6,237 bases of DNA from Methanobacterium sp. UBA8 (lineage in GTDB: Archaea; Methanobacteriota; Methanobacteria; Methanobacteriales; Methanobacteriaceae): positions 8,895-15,131 of the forward strand of contig DADN01000028.1 in assembly GCA_002509665.1 (NCBI GenBank), given 5' to 3'. Position 1 is the first letter of the stretch; each line of letters opens with the position of its first letter. The notes under the pieces were generated by a model. It had not been told where the DNA came from. It made no database searches and saw nothing but the letters and a program-made list of their open reading frames with translations. The translations under genes were made by a program, and so were the position numbers. Positions 6,057 through 6,237 of this stretch are shown piece after piece.

Positions 6057-6237
6057 ATGATGAAATCTCTATGTATAATATCCTGTGGAAAAAAGAAAAT
6101 ATGGGATAAAAATCCAGAAGCAGACCATGTAAAAGCAGAAGATTTGTATACAGGTTCATTTACCAGAAAATGTATAGAATACGCTGAAAAGGCAGATTTT
6201 GATTCATGGTGCATTCTATCAGCTAAATATGGGTTCA
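6057..6237 (+). CDS. DUF6884-like protein, 5' part only (60 codons, cut by the window edge)
   Basis: The frame opens with two adjacent ATG codons (6057 and 6060) and is open to the right edge; the last base of the window is the first of codon 61. The protein begins with a strand leading into SCGKKKIWD (residues 9-17), then AEDLYTGSFTRKCIEYAEK and WCILSAKYGF. This order (CGKKK, YTG, SAKYG) matches the N-terminal half of DUF6884-type proteins as I recall the family, found in bacteria, archaea and phages with no settled function. Cys6, Cys10, Cys39 and Cys52 are present. No ribosome site precedes either ATG, so translation may be leaderless, and the second ATG (6060) fits the TATA spacing slightly better. 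No promoter is shared with the divergent SnoaL-like gene. The assignment is tentative because the rest of the protein is missing. Confidence 0.65.
   Translation, partial: MMKSLCIISCGKKKIWDKNPEADHVKAEDLYTGSFTRKCIEYAEKADFDSWCILSAKYGF

Overview
The window looks like chromosomal DNA from a low-GC methanogenic archaeon, most likely one of the Methanobacteriales. This rests on several things seen in the sequence: AT-rich intergenic DNA, archaeal-type TATA boxes about 25 nt ahead of probable transcript starts with no bacterial -35/-10 pairs, strong GGAG/GAGGT-type ribosome sites on most genes, and protein types familiar from these archaea. The exact taxon is an inference. No tRNA, rRNA, CRISPR array, transposase or integrase is visible.

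Layout. 181-357 is a tiny two-CxxC zinc-ribbon gene. 358-753 is a non-coding AT-rich stretch with small hairpins. 754-2003 is a tight two-gene unit: a MetX-like alpha/beta hydrolase followed, 2 nt after its stop, by a 92-residue protein I do not recognise. 2226-3080 encodes a soluble YkuE/YaeI-like calcineurin-type metallophosphoesterase. 3214-5406 encodes a 730-residue membrane protein that joins a four-helix 'phage holin 4_2/YvlD' domain to an alkaline-phosphatase-superfamily phosphodiesterase. Convergent to it on the minus strand is a SnoaL/NTF2-like small protein (5431-5874). After a 182-nt divergent intergenic region, a DUF6884-like gene starts at 6057/6060 and runs off the right edge.

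How the genes may work together. The two adjacent metallophosphohydrolases, one soluble and one membrane-anchored, suggest a local theme of phosphoester chemistry at or near the membrane, possibly on lipid or envelope precursors. They have separate leaders and no direct evidence links them. The MetX-like hydrolase and its small partner are very probably co-transcribed. The remaining genes look like independent single-gene units.

The most notable points are the holin-domain/phosphodiesterase fusion, a 30-residue tandem duplication inside its catalytic domain, a hydrophobic insert in the same domain, a GC-rich palindrome in the divergent intergenic region, an inverted repeat ahead of the fusion gene, and a probable leaderless start for the last gene. 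I see no convincing new multi-gene defence or mobile system here.
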